Shown here in pieces: positions 62,340 to 64,000 of a stretch of 64,000 bases of DNA. Position 1 is the stretch's first letter; every line of letters starts with the position of its first letter. The DNA lies in assembly GCF_029814175.1 (NCBI RefSeq), contig NZ_CP122312.1, forward strand, positions 2,666,001-2,730,000, written 5' to 3'. The position numbers and the translations under genes are program-made. Source of the stretch: Halospeciosus flavus. Its GTDB lineage: Archaea; Halobacteriota; Halobacteria; Halobacteriales; Halobacteriaceae. Under the pieces are notes generated by a model. The model was not told where the DNA came from. It made no database searches and saw only the letters and a program-made list of their open reading frames with translations.

Positions 62340-62363
62340 CGTTATCCGACCAGCGGCATAACG
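62340..62363. promoter_or_regulatory. candidate ModE-type operator
   Basis: CGTTAT (62340-62345) and ATAACG (62358-62363) are perfect inverted half-sites separated by 12 bases, in the 64-base gap between the divergent wtpA and ModE-like genes. The half-sites and spacing resemble my memory of bacterial ModE sites. Confidence 0.6.
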
Positions 62364-62392
62364 GTTTTGCTTCCGGCACCCTCAATGGAGAT

Positions 62393-63079
62393 ATGGACGC
62401 GGGATTCGACGCACGACTCCGAGCGGACGACGTCTCGTTCGGCGCCGAGGACGCGGCGCTCCTCCGCGCGGTCGACGAGGTGGGGTCGCTGAACCGAGCG
62501 GCCGACGAACTGGGGCGGTCGTACTCCCGGGCGCACGACCGGTTGACGGACCTGGAGGACGCGTTCGGCACGCTCGTCGAGCGACAGCGCGGCGGGTCGG
62601 GCGGCGGCGGGAGTTCGCTCACCGACACGGCCCGCGACCTCCTCGCCCGCTTCGACCGCCTCCGTGCGGGTTACACGTCCGTCGCCGAGACGACGGAGGC
62701 AGTGCTGGACGGGCGCGTCGTCTCGCGAGACGGTGAACTCGGGACGGTCGAGACGGGGGCGGGCCGCGTCCGCGCGCTCGTCCCGCCCGGCGTCGACACG
62801 GTACAGGTGAGCCTCCGCGCCGACGCCGTGACACTCCACGACCCCGACGAGACGCCGGCCGAGAGCGCGACGAGCGCCCGCAATCGCTTCGTGGGGGAAG
62901 TCGTCGACGTCGAGCGCGGCGAGGCCGTCTCCCGGGTACGGGTCGACGTCGGGACGGACGCGCCGCTGTACGCGCTCGTGACCGACGAGAGTAGAGACCG
63001 ACTCACACTCGAAGCGGGCCGGCAGGTCGTCGCCTCGTTCAAGGCGACCGCGACGCGGGCCACCCCTCGCTCGGAGTGA
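62393..63079 (+). CDS. ModE-like molybdate/tungstate-responsive regulator
   Basis: 228 residues. The N-terminal ModE/LysR-type HTH (about 15-75; LLRAVDEVGSLNRAADELGR) is followed by two TOBE-like oxyanion-binding repeats (about 95-150 and 165-225). MDAGFDARLR at 62393 is the start. It is divergent from the wtpABC transporter and probably represses it when molybdate or tungstate is bound. Confidence 0.88.
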   Translation: MDAGFDARLRADDVSFGAEDAALLRAVDEVGSLNRAADELGRSYSRAHDRLTDLEDAFGTLVERQRGGSGGGGSSLTDTARDLLARFDRLRAGYTSVAETTEAVLDGRVVSRDGELGTVETGAGRVRALVPPGVDTVQVSLRADAVTLHDPDETPAESATSARNRFVGEVVDVERGEAVSRVRVDVGTDAPLYALVTDESRDRLTLEAGRQVVASFKATATRATPRSE

Positions 63080-63082
63080 TCG

Positions 63083-63997
63083 TCAGGGGAGCGCGTCGTC
63101 GACCAGTGTCTCGATCTCCGTGCGAGCGTCGTCGTCGACCGGTCGGTGTGGCCGACGTGGCGCTCCCGCCGGTGCGCCCCGGTAGTCGGTCGCGGCCTTC
63201 AGTCCCGGCACCCCGTACTCGTCGGTGACCGCGTGGTCGAGTTCGAGCAGCCGTCGGTCGAGCTGTCGGGCCGCGTCGTCCTCGCCGCCGAGGTGGAGTT
63301 CGCACACTTCCTTCAGTCGACCGGGGACGACGTTCGCGAGCGCACAGACGCCGCCGTCCGCACCCGCGTCGAGTGCGGGCGCGAGCAGGCTCCCGTCGCC
63401 GACGAACAACTCGAACGCCTCCTCCCGAGTCCGTTCGCGGAGTCGTTGGAAGGCGTCGAAGTCGCCCGCGGTGTCCACCATCCCGTGGACGTTCTCGTGT
63501 GTCGCCAGCGCCGCCGCGGTCTCCACGGAGAGGGCCGTCCCGGTGAACTGCGGGGTGTCGGAGAGGTAGAGCGGGACCTCGCTCTCGTCGGCCAAATCGC
63601 GGTAGTAGGCGGCGACCGTCGACTCGTCGTGTCGGACGGGACACGGGGCGACGACGAGCGCGCCGTCGACTCCCGCGTCGGCCGCCCGGCGGGTCTGTTC
63701 GCGCGTCTCGCGGTAGCCGGGGTGACCCGTGCCCGCCAGCACGTCGACGTCCGGTGGCGTCGCCTCGACGACGACTTCGGTGACGCGGTCGCGCTCCGCG
63801 ACGGTGAGGAGTTCCGCCTCGCCGTGCGACGCGCAGGGGACGACGAAGTCGACGCCGCTGGGGTGCGATCCGCCCGCGGTCACCTCGCGTCGCCGCTCGC
63901 CGTCAGTCACCCACGCGACGAGGTCCGCGAGGGCGTCTTCGTCCACGTCTCCGTCCTCGTCGAAGGGGGTCACGAGGGGTACGCCGAGTCCGTTCAT
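63083..63997 (-). CDS. DapA-like aldolase superfamily protein lacking the Schiff-base lysine
   Basis: 304 residues with the (beta/alpha)8 fold of dihydrodipicolinate synthase/N-acetylneuraminate lyase: GVPLVTPFDEDGDVDEDAL at the start, FVVPCASHGEAELLT, and VLAGTGHPGYRETRE. The active-site Tyr is probably Y144 in VPLYLSDTPQ. The Schiff-base lysine normally in a G-x-K-D/E motif is V174 (VHGMVDTAGD), and the usual TT before GE is SH. A short insert lies at 37-47. It may have lost aldolase chemistry. It converges with the ModE-like gene 3 bases away. Confidence 0.8.
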   Translation of the reverse strand: MNGLGVPLVTPFDEDGDVDEDALADLVAWVTDGERRREVTAGGSHPSGVDFVVPCASHGEAELLTVAERDRVTEVVVEATPPDVDVLAGTGHPGYRETREQTRRAADAGVDGALVVAPCPVRHDESTVAAYYRDLADESEVPLYLSDTPQFTGTALSVETAAALATHENVHGMVDTAGDFDAFQRLRERTREEAFELFVGDGSLLAPALDAGADGGVCALANVVPGRLKEVCELHLGGEDDAARQLDRRLLELDHAVTDEYGVPGLKAATDYRGAPAGAPRRPHRPVDDDARTEIETLVDDALP

Positions 63998-64000
63998 ACT

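Overview
The window is chromosomal DNA from a haloarchaeon (class Halobacteria). The evidence is very high GC with strong G/C at third codon positions, acid-rich proteins, short leaders with archaeal TATA boxes about 25-35 bases before many starts, Tat lipoproteins, and diagnostic genes: a thermosome, Rpo7/Spt4, eIF2-gamma, a Kae1-Bud32 fusion, L40e/S24e/S27ae, TiaS, Trm1, and families such as DUF5786, DUF5787, DUF5808 and DUF6517. I see no transposase, prophage, CRISPR array or rRNA. The only RNA gene found is tRNA-Ser(GGA). The genus cannot be told from the sequence alone.

Layout. 0-11 kb: a regulator cut by the window edge, tiaS broken by two single-base frameshifts, threonine synthase with a deacylase, a PhoU/TrkA-C potassium regulator, citrate synthase, and ilvA close to ridA. 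10.9-18.5 kb: tRNA-Ser, a macro-domain gene that has lost its middle, a thermosome subunit, a divergent lrp/glnA pair, PAP2, YihY/BrkB and Trm1. 18.5-21.8 kb: isocitrate lyase behind an overlapping 49-codon small gene, a divergent SWIM zinc-finger gene, a Tat lipoprotein and hisH. 21.9-24.6 kb: a phosphonate-type ABC transporter (phnDCE). 24.7-30.5 kb: DNA repair, rRNA modification, L40e, SerRS and conserved unknowns. 30.5-40 kb: an acetate island with two acetyl-CoA synthetases, a two-subunit symporter, a stress protein and a Bat-like regulator. 40-51.6 kb: an antiporter, a thiolase with a duplicated 3' end, a secreted Ala/Asp-rich protein, Agl23, an AAA ATPase, an MBL phosphodiesterase, DUF5787 and a flippase-like protein. 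51.7-56.8 kb: the conserved translation/transcription cluster eif2g-PIN-rpo7-spt4-dpck-rps24e-rps27ae-kae1/bud32. 56.9-64 kb: rdgB, a DUF6517/small-protein/PIN-like operon, a tungstate/molybdate ABC transporter with a divergent ModE-like regulator, and a DapA-like protein without the Schiff-base lysine.

How the genes fit together. Citrate synthase, isocitrate lyase, two acetyl-CoA synthetases, an acetate-type symporter and a thiolase point to growth on acetate or fatty acids through the glyoxylate shunt. The divergent promoter upstream of the isocitrate lyase operon carries a large nested inverted repeat. Its core octamer (TAACTATC) recurs upstream of the first acs gene, which suggests a shared regulator.

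The most unusual structure is a pair of intergenic arrays (20960-21080 and 49367-49508). They contain 6 and 7 degenerate copies of a 20-base unit (consensus ATATCTCGGAAAC plus 7 variable bases) at a spacing of 20-21 bases. Both arrays fill the gap between the 3' ends of convergent genes. I do not recognise them as a known element. No gap without a gene exceeds 300 bases.
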